Origin: Propionispira raffinosivorans DSM 20765
GTDB taxonomy: Bacteria > Bacillota > Negativicutes > Selenomonadales > Selenomonadaceae
Assembly: GCF_000381065.1 (NCBI RefSeq)
Contig: NZ_KB905853.1
Coordinates: 1-64,000 of the forward strand
Length of the DNA stretch: 64,000 bases
Direction of reading: 5' to 3'
Shown here: positions 52,129 to 62,184 of the stretch, piece after piece
Layout of the letters: each line of letters opens with the position of its first letter
Position numbering within the stretch: the first letter of the stretch is position 1
The notes under the pieces: model-generated
What the model was told of the DNA's origin: nothing
Databases searched by the model: none
What the model saw: only the letters and a program-made list of their open reading frames with translations
Position numbers and translations under genes: made by a program

Positions 52129-52611
52129 CTAATTTTTTGATTTTGTCGAATCATTCTTTTTTGATTCGATCAATTCTTCTAATTCCTCTTTAAAATTACT
52201 GATATCTGTAAATTTTCGATAAACAGAGGCAAATCGAATATAGGCAACATCATCAAAGGCCTTAAGCTTTTCCATGACAAGTTGTCCAATTGCCTCAGTC
52301 GAAACTTCACGATCCATAGGATTACGTAATTCTTTTTCAATCTCATCTGTCAAATTAATGATTTTCTCCATAGAAACAGTTCGTTTATCACAAGAACGAA
52401 TCAATCCATTCAATAATTTATTTCGATCAAACAGCACTCGGCGACCATCATTTTTTATAACCATTAAAGGAATTTTTTCAATAACTTCATAAGTTGTAAA
52501 TCGTTTGCCACAACTCGTACATTCACGGCGGCGTCGAATCGTATTTCCATCATCTGCGGCGCGAGAATCAATTACACGGCTATCTGCCGTTTTACAAAAC
52601 GGGCAACGCAT
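52129..52611 (-). CDS. nrdR: Transcriptional repressor NrdR
   Basis: 160 aa. The zinc ribbon has two cysteine pairs (CPFC at the start and CTSCGKRFTTYE at about residues 31-42). An ATP-cone domain follows (about 49-139). NrdR senses ATP/dATP and represses ribonucleotide reductase genes, none of which is in the window. Confidence 0.96.
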   Translation of the reverse strand: MRCPFCKTADSRVIDSRAADDGNTIRRRRECTSCGKRFTTYEVIEKIPLMVIKNDGRRVLFDRNKLLNGLIRSCDKRTVSMEKIINLTDEIEKELRNPMDREVSTEAIGQLVMEKLKAFDDVAYIRFASVYRKFTDISNFKEELEELIESKKNDSTKSKN

Positions 52612-52649
52612 TTAAGGCACCTTCTCTCCTTAAGATAAACACTTTTTCT

Positions 52650-52655
52650 ATTATA
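52650..52655 (-). promoter_or_regulatory. Extended -10 promoter of nrdR
   Basis: Minus-strand TGTTATAAT: an exact TATAAT -10 with the TGn extension, 38 nt before the ATG. No good -35 is visible at 16-18 nt. Confidence 0.55.
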
Positions 52656-52687
52656 ACATACTTTATTCCTAGAAATAGCAGGACCAT

Positions 52688-54553
52688 TTAATCATGTTTT
52701 CTAACGATTTTCCGATTTGTTTTTTTTGAAACATCCGACTTTTTCAGGCTTTTCTCAACTGAATGTTCCTGGGGGCGAATCAAACATTTTGGACCATAGC
52801 CTATTAGGTCTTCCCGTTTTGCTTTAAGCAAAGCGTTATACACAATGAAACGATTTTTAGGATCGCGATATTGCATCAAGGCTCGCTGCATTTGTTTTTC
52901 TACCGGATCTTTCGCAACATACACCGTTTCGCCAGTTAGTGGATTCATTCCCGTGTAATACATACAGGTTGACAACGTGCCTGGTGTTGGAATGAAATCC
53001 TGTACCTGTTCCGGACGATAGTTGAGATCACGAATAAATTCCGCTAGTTCCACAGCATCTTTTAAGGATGCTCCTGGATGACTCGACATAAAATATGGTA
53101 CTAAATATTGTTTTTTATTGATTTTTTGATTCATTTTTTTAAAAGCATCGGCAAAACGTACATAGACCGTTTTACCAGATTTTCCCATCAGGTTTGTCAC
53201 TTTTTCGGAAATATGCTCTGGTGCGACTTTTAATTGTCCACTAATATGATATCGGCATAATTCCTCTAAAAAATCATCTTTAACAGCCATAAGATAATCA
53301 AAACGAATACCTGAACGGATAAATACTTTTTTAACCTTTGGCAGAGCTCGTAAAGCTCGTAAAAGTTCTATATAGTCGGTATGACTTTTAGTAAGATTTT
53401 TACAAGGGGTTGGCGCTAAACATTGCTTTTCACGGCAAGTGCCGCGCTCGAGCTGGGACTTACACGATGGTACATGAAAATTAGCAGTTGGCCCCCCAAC
53501 ATCATGTATATAACCTTTAAACTCTGGCAGCTTTGTTAAAATCTCAGCTTCCGCTACAATCGATTCTTGGCTTCTTGATTGAATGATTCGACCTTGGTGG
53601 GAAACAATCGCACAAAAATGACAGCCACCAAAACAACCGCGGTGGCTGACTAAACTAAACTGCACTTCTTGTATTGCCGGAACACCGCCCATTGCTTCAT
53701 AAATTGGATGATACGTTCGCTGATATGGCAAGGCATAAATTTCATCCATCTCTTCCATAGTTAAGGGAAGTGCTGGAGCATTTTGAACCAGATATTGATT
53801 ACCCGATGCTTGGACAATGGTTTTTCCACGAATCGCATCTTGCTCAAAATATTCGACTTTAAAAGCTTCACTAAAAGATTGCTTGTTTTTACTAACCAAT
53901 TCGCAAGATGGCACTTCAATCGCATCCCAAACATAATCAAGATTGGATGTAACATAACAAGTTCCCTTTACGGTAGTAATTGCTGCAATTTCAATGCCCT
54001 GATGTAATTCCGCGGCGATTTCTAAAATTTGTTTTTCGCCCATTCCATAAATTAATAAATCGGCTCGACTATCAAATAAAATAGACCGACGAATCGTATC
54101 CGACCAATAATCGTAATGGGCAAAACGCCTTAAGCTAGCTTCAATGCCACCAATAATAATTGGCACTTTCCCAAAAATCTCACGCAATCGATTACAATAA
54201 ACCACCACAGCGCGATCTGGTCTATGACCTGAGTGTCCGCCCGGTGAATAAGAATCCGTATGGCGAAATTTTTTTGATGCTGTAAATTTATTTAACATAG
54301 AATCAAGATTTCCGCTCGAGACAAGAAATCCTAATCTTGGTTTACCTAATTTTTTAAAATCATCCGTACTTTTCCAATCAGGCTGCGCAATAATACCAAC
54401 TTTATAACCATGTTTTTCTAATATACGACAAATAATTGCTGGTCCAAAACTTGGATGATCAACATATGCATCACCTGAAATAAAAATAAAATCCAGCATA
54501 TCCCAATTTCGGTCTTGCATATCCGCTTTACTAATCGGTAAAAAATCTTTCAT
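52688..54553 (-). CDS. ygiQ: YgiQ-family radical SAM protein
   Basis: 621 aa. An N-terminal B12-binding-like region ([18 protein letters not shown], then LGFLVSSGN) is followed by the radical-SAM site C-FGG-C-HF-C in a SHRGCFGG context (about residue 312). A distal cysteine cluster with [12 protein letters not shown] is typical. Function is unknown across bacteria. It sits between rodZ (12 nt) and nrdR. Confidence 0.88.
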   Translation of the reverse strand: MKDFLPISKADMQDRNWDMLDFIFISGDAYVDHPSFGPAIICRILEKHGYKVGIIAQPDWKSTDDFKKLGKPRLGFLVSSGNLDSMLNKFTASKKFRHTDSYSPGGHSGHRPDRAVVVYCNRLREIFGKVPIIIGGIEASLRRFAHYDYWSDTIRRSILFDSRADLLIYGMGEKQILEIAAELHQGIEIAAITTVKGTCYVTSNLDYVWDAIEVPSCELVSKNKQSFSEAFKVEYFEQDAIRGKTIVQASGNQYLVQNAPALPLTMEEMDEIYALPYQRTYHPIYEAMGGVPAIQEVQFSLVSHRGCFGGCHFCAIVSHQGRIIQSRSQESIVAEAEILTKLPEFKGYIHDVGGPTANFHVPSCKSQLERGTCREKQCLAPTPCKNLTKSHTDYIELLRALRALPKVKKVFIRSGIRFDYLMAVKDDFLEELCRYHISGQLKVAPEHISEKVTNLMGKSGKTVYVRFADAFKKMNQKINKKQYLVPYFMSSHPGASLKDAVELAEFIRDLNYRPEQVQDFIPTPGTLSTCMYYTGMNPLTGETVYVAKDPVEKQMQRALMQYRDPKNRFIVYNALLKAKREDLIGYGPKCLIRPQEHSVEKSLKKSDVSKKTNRKIVRKHD

Positions 54554-54565
54554 GTTCGTCTCCTG

Positions 54566-55357
54566 TTATTCAACCGTTTCCTCTTTTTGATTCGTGAATT
54601 TTTTTGTGAGGACATCCCCTGTTTTCCCTATTTCACCCAAACTTTTACCATTATAGGTGACTTGGACTGCTCCGGCGTTACCAACTGTCATAACCATTTC
54701 TTTATCTGCTTTCCACGACAAGGATTCACCATCTTTTGGTGTTCCTTCATAAATGGTTTTATCATCAGCAATCACTTTTGTCCAGCATTTTCCGTTAAAT
54801 TTTGCGGTTAGCTCAACACCTTCATATTTTTTTTCTGATGTTACCGCTTTTTCTTTAACTTTAGGCACTGCTACAGTAGCTGCCGGTGCCTTTGTTACGG
54901 TTTTTTCCGAAGAATCATCACTGCTGAATCCCCAATAAAGTCCACCTACGACCAATCCTGCGAGCACGACACCGATTAATGCTTGTTGTGTTTTGCGAGA
55001 TTTTTCCACACGTTCTTTAAAATCATTTTTATTTGAGGCAGCCTCTACTTTTGTTGATGCAGGTGGTTTTAGAATCTGCGGTTTTACTGTTTCTGTCACA
55101 GGAATTGCTTCTTGTGGCAATGCGGCATTTTTTTCTTCATAATATTTTTTTAACATTTCCGTTCCATCAAGATTTAAATAATTAGCATATGTTTTGATAA
55201 AGCCCTTTAAGTAAACTTCTCCCGGTAAAACATCATAATCTGCTTTTTCAATCGATTCTATATATAAAGCACGAATGCTCGTATCACGCTCGATATCTTT
55301 AATCGTTAGATTCTGTTTTTCTCTTTCCTTTTGTAAAATCTCACCTAACATATACAA
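54566..55357 (-). CDS. rodZ: RodZ-like helix-turn-helix membrane protein
   Basis: 263 aa. A cytoplasmic HTH_25 domain (LGEILQKEREKQNLTIKDIE) is followed by a membrane span (about 124-142, ALIGVVLAGLVVGGLYWGF) and a C-terminal extracellular DUF4115 domain. RodZ anchors MreB in rods; no mreB is in view. The start may be the TTG at 55357 or the ATG two codons later, both served by GGAGG. Confidence 0.88.
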   Translation of the reverse strand: MYMLGEILQKEREKQNLTIKDIERDTSIRALYIESIEKADYDVLPGEVYLKGFIKTYANYLNLDGTEMLKKYYEEKNAALPQEAIPVTETVKPQILKPPASTKVEAASNKNDFKERVEKSRKTQQALIGVVLAGLVVGGLYWGFSSDDSSEKTVTKAPAATVAVPKVKEKAVTSEKKYEGVELTAKFNGKCWTKVIADDKTIYEGTPKDGESLSWKADKEMVMTVGNAGAVQVTYNGKSLGEIGKTGDVLTKKFTNQKEETVE

Positions 55358-55450
55358 TAGTTCCTCCCCTAATTTGATTCATAGTTAAAGTACCCACTAT
55401 ACAATTTACCTTTATACTACATTATACATGATGGTGCCAAAATTTACAGC

Positions 55451-57784
55451 TTATTTATTAAAATAAGCCGCTGTGACTTGATCACTCGTCATGAGAATGT
55501 CTCTGCCTTTACTGCCCGAACTGGCACCCACGATATGCATTTCTTCCATCGTGTCAATTAATCTGGCAGCTCGAGTATAACCAATACGAAACCGTCTTTG
55601 CAGACTAGAAGACGAGGCCTGACCTGTCTCTAAAACAATATGAATCGCTTTTTCCAGTAATTCATCTTGCTGAACTTCTTGTTTTTTTTCAGTTTCATCT
55701 AAAACAGCACTTTCCGTAAAACTGATAATTTCCTCATTTTCTTCAATTTCGGCTCCTTGCTGCCGAATAAAATCCAACAAAGATTCTACTTCCGTATCAC
55801 TTACAAAAGCACCCTGGACACGAACTGGTTTTGAAGCACCAATCGGATAATAAAGCATATCCCCTTTACCTAATAATTTTTCAGCTCCACCCATATCGAG
55901 TATTGTTCGTGAATCAATTTGTGAAGAAACTGAAAAAGAAATTCGCGATGGAATATTAGCCTTGATGATTCCAGTAATAACATCCACGGATGGCCTTTGT
56001 GTCGCTAAAATCAAATGAATTCCCGCGGCTCTGGCTTTTTGCGCTAAACGGCAGATTGCATTTTCCACATCGCTGGGAGCTACCATCATCAAATCTGCTA
56101 ATTCATCAATAATGATGACGACAGCTGGCATTTTATCGATTTCGACACTACGATTGTAGCGTTCCATATCTCGAACACCATGGCTGGCAAATTTCGCATA
56201 CCGTTTTTCCATTTCCTGTACAGCCCAATTTAAAACCGAAGCCGCTTTTTTTGCATCGGTCACCACCGGAACCATTAGATGGGGAATTCCATTATAATTC
56301 GAAAGCTCAACCATTTTCGGATCGATTAAAATAAATTTAACTTCATCCGGTTTCGCCTTAAAAAGTACACTGGTAATAATCGTATTGATGCAAACACTTT
56401 TCCCCGATCCGGTAGCCCCCGCAACGAGCAAATGTGGCATTTTCGCTAAATCGGCAAAAATAGCCTGTCCACCAATATCCATACCGAGTCCTACGGTAAG
56501 TTTTGATTTTGCAGTTAAAAACAGTTCACTCTCCAAGACTTCTCGCAGCTGCACACCCGACAATTCTTTATTTGGCACCTCAATACCAATTGCGGCTTTG
56601 CCTGGAATTGGCGCTTCGATTCGTACGGAAGGCGCTGCCAATTTCAAAGAAATATCATCTGCCAAATTTACAATTTTACTTACTTTAACACCTGCAGCCG
56701 GTTCTAATTCATAACGCGTAACGGCTGGACCGTGACAAGCATTTACAATAGTTGCTTTGACATTAAAACTTTGCAATGTCTCTTCAAGGATTTTTGCGTT
56801 AACAGCAATTTCTTTTTCTAGTTTAGAATTTTTCTGCTTGACTGCTTTACTTAAAATAAACCGAACATTCGGCAGCTGATATTCGCGAATGGCACCAGTA
56901 ACTGCAGTTGAATTTGGTTCACCAGCTAGTGTGGTTTCGTTTTCAGATAATAGCTCAACGGGATTTTTTATTGGTGATGCCCCTTCTAAAACAGTTTCTT
57001 TTTCTAAATCCAATTTTTTATCTTCCATGTATTGAATCGAAAATTCTACAGGCTTTTCAATTGGTTCTGGTAGAAATGTATCTACATCTTCTGTCGGATT
57101 CACTTGTACTGGTGTTTCAATCAATGGTTTCTCAAAGTTTTTATCAGCTTCTTGATTATAAAACGAATTTTTAAATTTTTCTTCTACTTCAACAAATTTA
57201 TCATAGGTAGACGAAACTGTTTTTTTAGCTGTTTTAATGCCCTGCGAAGCCTGCTGTTTTGTTTTAAGCAGCCCCACCGCTAAAGACCACGTTGTCGAAA
57301 GCAAAATTGCCCCCATTACCAAAGCAAATAAAATAATAATGCCGCCATCAATTCCGAAAAACTTGCGCAATACTAATAAAATGCCGCCACCAATCAAACC
57401 ACCGCCCACTGGCAGGCTTTCCGGCAGAATTTCACTACCTGGTAAAATCACAAAATGATGATACATTGCTAAAAGCGAAAAAAATAATGCCATAATCCCG
57501 AAAAACCGTGTTGAATAAACAATCGGGTGATGTTTATATATATATTGCAGACCAATCAACATAACAACTGCCGGAATAATATACGCTCCAATACCAAACA
57601 TATATAATAAAATCTTGGCAAAAAAGCTGCCGATAAAACCAACATTAAATCCTAATAAACCGATCAAAGAAAACAATCCAATTGTAAAAAATGCAATTCC
57701 AAACAATTCATATTTTTTATTTGAATTTGCTTTAGGCGCTGTCGTATTTTTTTTTGTTGAAACTTTTTTCAATTTTGTCACCAC
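55451..57784 (-). CDS. ftsK: DNA translocase FtsK/SpoIIIE
   Basis: 777 aa. Four N-terminal membrane segments (to about residue 170), a polar linker, then the RecA-like motor with Walker [14 protein letters not shown] (about residue 440) and Walker [14 protein letters not shown]. The C-terminal gamma winged-helix domain (from about residue 700, [19 protein letters not shown]) reads KOPS-type sites. It pumps the terminus DNA through the septum. The start is GTG with a weak ribosome site. Confidence 0.95.
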   Translation of the reverse strand: MVTKLKKVSTKKNTTAPKANSNKKYELFGIAFFTIGLFSLIGLLGFNVGFIGSFFAKILLYMFGIGAYIIPAVVMLIGLQYIYKHHPIVYSTRFFGIMALFFSLLAMYHHFVILPGSEILPESLPVGGGLIGGGILLVLRKFFGIDGGIIILFALVMGAILLSTTWSLAVGLLKTKQQASQGIKTAKKTVSSTYDKFVEVEEKFKNSFYNQEADKNFEKPLIETPVQVNPTEDVDTFLPEPIEKPVEFSIQYMEDKKLDLEKETVLEGASPIKNPVELLSENETTLAGEPNSTAVTGAIREYQLPNVRFILSKAVKQKNSKLEKEIAVNAKILEETLQSFNVKATIVNACHGPAVTRYELEPAAGVKVSKIVNLADDISLKLAAPSVRIEAPIPGKAAIGIEVPNKELSGVQLREVLESELFLTAKSKLTVGLGMDIGGQAIFADLAKMPHLLVAGATGSGKSVCINTIITSVLFKAKPDEVKFILIDPKMVELSNYNGIPHLMVPVVTDAKKAASVLNWAVQEMEKRYAKFASHGVRDMERYNRSVEIDKMPAVVIIIDELADLMMVAPSDVENAICRLAQKARAAGIHLILATQRPSVDVITGIIKANIPSRISFSVSSQIDSRTILDMGGAEKLLGKGDMLYYPIGASKPVRVQGAFVSDTEVESLLDFIRQQGAEIEENEEIISFTESAVLDETEKKQEVQQDELLEKAIHIVLETGQASSSSLQRRFRIGYTRAARLIDTMEEMHIVGASSGSKGRDILMTSDQVTAAYFNK

Positions 57785-57813
57785 TTTTCTAAAACCATTA
57801 ACTAAAATTTAGA

Positions 57814-58425
57814 TCATGAAATCTCCAAAGCGGCTTTGGCTAATTTGTCTGCCAATTCATTGCCTTCAACTCCAGTATGACCACTGATTTTCCGAAATGT
57901 TACCCAGCCAAGATAATCTGCCATAAAAGCTGCATACTGTTTTGTAACATCATTATTCGTTTTCCAGCGTCTTTCAGCCCACTCCGAGATACCAATATAA
58001 TCATGATAGATGACAATTGATTCTAATTTTTCTTTTTCTGCCCATAAAACAGCTTGTATACTCGCTTCAACTTCACCAGCAACGTTATGAAGTTTTGCAG
58101 CTGAGATAGAAGTTCCCAGCCCGTTTGCTGTATGAATCAACTGCCCCTGAAAAAAAACGGCAAATCCCCAACTATAACGGTTATTACGATAAGACCCATC
58201 GACATAGATATGATGTTTTTCTTCAAGTTCATTCACAGTGACTTTAGACGGCGGAACAATGGTTAATTTAGTACCCATATAATTTTGCGCTTCATCCATT
58301 GTAGCAAAACCTTTATACAACGCACCAGAATAACTATGGATTTGCTCTTTACATTCTAGCCAAGATGAAAAAATCCCAGTTTGGCGACCATTTTTAACAG
58401 CATAATATTTTTTCTTTTCTGGCAT
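57814..58425 (-). CDS. rnhA: RNase HI with N-terminal viroplasmin-like domain
   Basis: 203 aa. The N-terminal hybrid-binding domain (KYYAVKNGRQTGIFSSWLECKEQI) resembles the caulimovirus viroplasmin segment. The RNase H domain has the acidic set in VDGSYR, EVEASI, HDYIGISE and GVEGNELADKLA. It removes RNA from RNA-DNA hybrids. The ATG at 58425 has AGGAG eight bases upstream; a longer frame lacks family similarity. Confidence 0.92.
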   Translation of the reverse strand: MPEKKKYYAVKNGRQTGIFSSWLECKEQIHSYSGALYKGFATMDEAQNYMGTKLTIVPPSKVTVNELEEKHHIYVDGSYRNNRYSWGFAVFFQGQLIHTANGLGTSISAAKLHNVAGEVEASIQAVLWAEKEKLESIVIYHDYIGISEWAERRWKTNNDVTKQYAAFMADYLGWVTFRKISGHTGVEGNELADKLAKAALEIS

Positions 58426-58489
58426 AGTATACACTCCTAACCGGAAAATGTTCCGAAAAACTAGATGCACTACATTTATCGAATGAGAT

Positions 58490-58518
58490 GAAGCCCCGCT
58501 TTTTAGCAGAGCTTCTTT
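58490..58518 (-). terminator. Possible terminator after mtaD
   Basis: Minus strand: an 11-bp stem with two G-T pairs, 4-nt loop, just after the mtaD stop. The T-tract is missing on the minus strand, so it may be a processing or attenuation hairpin. Confidence 0.4.
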
Positions 58519-58530
58519 ATTTTAAAGCTA

Positions 58531-59805
58531 TTATTTTAACAAATTCATAGCACAACGATTGGCCTCATACATTACACGTTCTTCATCCATCGTTACTAAT
58601 ATGCCTTTATCAAGTACAATGTTCCCATTAACCAATACCGTATCGACCGAACTTGAATTAGCCGAATATGCTAATAAAGATACAATGTCATGACGCGGAC
58701 ACCATTTTGTACCTGACATATCAAATAATGTCAAATCAGCTTTATAACCTTTTTCAATTTTGCCTACCTTTGACAAACCAACTGCTTTGGCACCATATTC
58801 AGTTGCCAATTGAATGCCTTTTGCGGCTGGTATTGCCAAAGGATCGTACTGATTCACCTTATGCAATAAGGTAGTCAACCGCACTTCTTCAAGCAAATCG
58901 AGATTATTATTACTCGATGCTCCATCTGTACCAAGACCAACGCAAATCCCTGCATCGAGCATTTTGGTTATCGGTGCAACACCACTGGCTAATTTCATAT
59001 TGCTGCCAGGATTATGAGCAACACGAACATCATGCTTTTTCATAATAAGAATATCCTCATCGGATACATGTACGCAATGCGCTGCTAGTACTCCGCAATC
59101 AAAAAGTCCTAATTCTTCCATTAAAGCAATCGGTGATTTTTGATATTCTTTTATGCAATTTTCAACTTCACCAATGGTTTCCGATAAATGCATATGAATC
59201 TCGGCCCCCAGTGATTGGGCTTCTTTTACTACTTTTTTGATATAATCCGGAGGACAAGTATAAGGTGCATGCGGACCAAACATAACGGTAATACGCCCAT
59301 CGGCACGATTATGATACGTCTGGAAAAGTTCTTTATTTTCTTCTAAAGCCTTATTTCCATTCGGGGCAGACCCAATTAAGCCACGTGATAAAACAGCTCG
59401 AATTCCAGTTTCTGCTACAGCTTCACCAACTTTTTCCATGTCGGCATACATGTCGGCAAAAGTTGTTGTACCTGTTTTGATCATTTCGGCAATCGCCAGC
59501 ATAGCGCCCCAATAAATATCATTTTTACGCATTTTAGCCTCAATTGGCCAAATTTTATTTTGCAGCCAATCCATAAGCTGCATATCATCCGCATAACTGC
59601 GCAGCAGTGTCATAGAAGCATGAGTATGGGTATTCACCAAGCCTGGTGTCACCAATTTATTTGTCCCATTAATTTCGCGGTCAATATGCCAATCTGGAGC
59701 AATCGTACCGACTTTAGCAATAAGATCATCTTCAATAGCTATATCCGTTTCTTTGACGGTACCATCTGGTAATAAAATGGTTGCTTGTTTTATTAAAATA
59801 TTCAA
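58531..59805 (-). CDS. mtaD: 5-methylthioadenosine/S-adenosylhomocysteine deaminase MtaD
   Basis: 424-aa amidohydrolase. The metal ligands appear as NTHTHASM (HxH), HMHLSE, HCVHV and the distal GTDGASSNNNLDLLEEV. The family deaminates MTA, SAH and sometimes 5'-deoxyadenosine to their inosyl forms. It lies in an operon with ahcY, mtnA and mtnP, placing it in SAM by-product recycling. The start is TTG with GAGGT upstream. Confidence 0.92.
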   Translation of the reverse strand: MNILIKQATILLPDGTVKETDIAIEDDLIAKVGTIAPDWHIDREINGTNKLVTPGLVNTHTHASMTLLRSYADDMQLMDWLQNKIWPIEAKMRKNDIYWGAMLAIAEMIKTGTTTFADMYADMEKVGEAVAETGIRAVLSRGLIGSAPNGNKALEENKELFQTYHNRADGRITVMFGPHAPYTCPPDYIKKVVKEAQSLGAEIHMHLSETIGEVENCIKEYQKSPIALMEELGLFDCGVLAAHCVHVSDEDILIMKKHDVRVAHNPGSNMKLASGVAPITKMLDAGICVGLGTDGASSNNNLDLLEEVRLTTLLHKVNQYDPLAIPAAKGIQLATEYGAKAVGLSKVGKIEKGYKADLTLFDMSGTKWCPRHDIVSLLAYSANSSSVDTVLVNGNIVLDKGILVTMDEERVMYEANRCAMNLLK

Positions 59806-59860
59806 CGGAGTTTACCTCACTTTCGTTATTGATAAAAAAATCTGAAACAATTCATACTTT

Positions 59861-61102
59861 TTAGGACTCTGATAAGTAAGACGATTGTGCCACAGATAAT
59901 TCATCAATGGAAAGCCCTAAGGATGCCAATTTGATTGCAGCAATTTTTTGGTTAATTTCATTTGGCATCAAGCAAACATGAGCCCCCATATTTTTATGAT
60001 TATTTAAAATATGAAGTGCTGAGAAAAATTGGACAGCAAACGATAAATCCATAATTTCAGCTGGATGACCATCACCCGCAGCAAGATTAACCAGACGACC
60101 TTCTGCCAATAAATATAGTTTACGATTATCACTTTGAACAAATTCTTCTATGTTTTTTCTTACCGAACGAGTTGATATGGATACTTCATTTAATTCCACT
60201 TTATTGATTTCAACATCAAAATGACCAGCATTAGCCATCATAGCACCATTTTTCATTACAGCAAAATGTTCCTTGCGAATAATATCGTTGCAGCCAGTCA
60301 AAGTCAGAAAAATATCACCAACCTTAGCAGCTTCTTGCATTGGCATCACACGAAAACCATCAAAAACAGCTTCAATCGCCTTAATCGGATCAATTTCCGT
60401 AATAATAACACTAGCACCGAGGCCCTTAGCACGCATAGCAGCACCTTTACCACACCATCCATACCCTGCAATTACTACATTTTTCCCTGCAATTACCAGA
60501 TTTGTGGTGCGCATAATACCATCCCAAGTCGACTGTCCCGTACCATAACGATTATCAAATAAATACTTGCAATACGCATCATTGGCAGCAATCATCGGGA
60601 ATTTTAATTTACCTTCGGCTTCTAATGCTTTTAAGCGGATTACACCCGTAGTCGTTTCTTCAGAACCACCGATAATATTCGCAGCAAGTTCAGCTCGTTT
60701 ACTATGTAAAAGGGAAACCAAATCACCGCCATCATCAACAATCATATCAGGTTTTGTATCTAAAGCTTTATTTAAAAAGACATCATATTCTTCGTTTGTG
60801 CAATCATACCAGGCGAACACAGTAACTCCGTCCTCAACTAGTGCTGCCGCAACATCATCTTGTGTTGATAATGGATTACTTCCCGTTACCACAACTTCCG
60901 CTCCGGCATTTTTAAATACCAGCCCTAAATAAGCCGTTTTCGCTTCCAAATGCATCGTAATGACCATCTTTTTCCCAGCGAATGGTTTTGATTTAGAAAA
61001 TTCTTCGTTGATCGTACCTAAAACTGGCATGAAATTTTTCACCCAGTTGATTTTATCGTGACCTTGTGGTGCTAAAGAGATATCTCTTATCATTGATTTC
61101 AT
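59861..61102 (-). CDS. ahcY: Adenosylhomocysteinase family protein (possible S-inosylhomocysteine hydrolase)
   Basis: 413 aa, the short form. The NAD-binding GxGxxG is GYGWCGKG (about residue 218), and other family segments are ATTGVIRLKALE-like TTTGVIRL and NAGHFDVEI. It ends in LSIDELSVAQSSYLSES and lacks the C-terminal Lys/Tyr tail of long eukaryote-type enzymes. Short forms from archaea have been shown to split S-inosylhomocysteine. The mtaD deaminase gene is next, so the inosyl substrate is plausible. It overlaps mtnA by 1 nt. Confidence 0.9.
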   Translation of the reverse strand: MKSMIRDISLAPQGHDKINWVKNFMPVLGTINEEFSKSKPFAGKKMVITMHLEAKTAYLGLVFKNAGAEVVVTGSNPLSTQDDVAAALVEDGVTVFAWYDCTNEEYDVFLNKALDTKPDMIVDDGGDLVSLLHSKRAELAANIIGGSEETTTGVIRLKALEAEGKLKFPMIAANDAYCKYLFDNRYGTGQSTWDGIMRTTNLVIAGKNVVIAGYGWCGKGAAMRAKGLGASVIITEIDPIKAIEAVFDGFRVMPMQEAAKVGDIFLTLTGCNDIIRKEHFAVMKNGAMMANAGHFDVEINKVELNEVSISTRSVRKNIEEFVQSDNRKLYLLAEGRLVNLAAGDGHPAEIMDLSFAVQFFSALHILNNHKNMGAHVCLMPNEINQKIAAIKLASLGLSIDELSVAQSSYLSES

Positions 61103-62154
61103 TATCTATTTTCCTCCATTTTGTCTTTTAATTGTTTAATTTCTTCTTGATAATTCGGTTTTAATACACCATATTCGGTAATAATCCCCGTAATATATTG
61201 ATTCGGTGTTACGTCAAAAGCTGGGTTAAATACAGCAATGCCATAGGGTGCTGATTGTATGCCCTGAAAATGCGTTACTTCAAATTCACCACGTTCTTCA
61301 ATGGGAATCTGTTCCCCTGTCGCCATTGAAAAATCAAATGTTGAAGCCGGAGCAGCTACATAAAAAGGAATCTGATGCATACGTGCCAATAATGCAACAC
61401 TATAGGTACCAATTTTATTAGCAGTATCCCCATTGGCTGCAATACGATCCGCACCAACAATAACAGCATCTACCATTTTGTTTTTCATAACCCATCCGGC
61501 CATATTATCGGTAATTAGCGTAACTGGAATATGATCTTGCTGTAATTCAAACGCCGTAAGTCGCGCTCCCTGTAAAAGCGGTCTGGTTTCATCCGCAAAA
61601 ACACGTTTAATATTGCCTTCTGAAAAAGCTTGACGAATTACGCCTAATGCCGTTCCCCATTCCACAGTAGCTAATGCACCGGCATTGCAATGTGTCAAAA
61701 TTGAAACAGGCTCTTTAAATAAAGCCGCACCAAATTCAGCCATTGTATGATTGACACGTTTATCCTCCGCAGCAATAAAAAGGGCCTTCTGTTCTAATAA
61801 ATTCAGTAAGTTGGGAAGCTCAATCAGATCAAACTGTTCTTTTATAACGTTCATCATTTGATCCAAAGCCCAAAACAGATTAACAGCCGTTGGCCTGGTT
61901 GAACGTAAAAAACCATCAACTGATTCCATATCTTGTAAAAACAGCAAACGATCTGATTTTGTAGCTTGTCTCGCTCCCAAAACAAAAGCAAAAGCGGCAG
62001 CTGCACCAATCGCTGGTGCACCGCGTACTTCCAGTTTCTTGATTGCTTCACCAATCCGTTCATAATCCGTACATTTTAGATATTCAACTACAGCTGGCAA
62101 TTTTGTTTGATTCAATAAGGATAAAGACTGTCCATCCCATAACATGCTTTGCAC
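61102..62154 (-). CDS. mtnA: Methylthioribose-1-phosphate isomerase MtnA
   Basis: 350 aa, eIF2B-like fold. KLEVRGAPAIGAAAA near the start, THCNAGALAT with the catalytic cysteine (about residue 161) and the aspartate region VIVGADRIAANGD (about residue 238) are all present. It isomerises the 5-methylthio- (or 5-deoxy-) ribose-1-P released by the nucleoside phosphorylase upstream. The start is GTG with GAGGTGA upstream. No mtnB, C, D or K is in view. Confidence 0.93.
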   Translation of the reverse strand: MQSMLWDGQSLSLLNQTKLPAVVEYLKCTDYERIGEAIKKLEVRGAPAIGAAAAFAFVLGARQATKSDRLLFLQDMESVDGFLRSTRPTAVNLFWALDQMMNVIKEQFDLIELPNLLNLLEQKALFIAAEDKRVNHTMAEFGAALFKEPVSILTHCNAGALATVEWGTALGVIRQAFSEGNIKRVFADETRPLLQGARLTAFELQQDHIPVTLITDNMAGWVMKNKMVDAVIVGADRIAANGDTANKIGTYSVALLARMHQIPFYVAAPASTFDFSMATGEQIPIEERGEFEVTHFQGIQSAPYGIAVFNPAFDVTPNQYITGIITEYGVLKPNYQEEIKQLKDKMEENR

Positions 62155-62184
62155 TACTAAATCACCTCGTTTATTTGCTTTTGA

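Noticed and set aside
60221-60932. Plus-strand frames of 91-121 codons inside ahcY
   Set aside because: Antisense of a conserved NAD-binding enzyme; no independent evidence.
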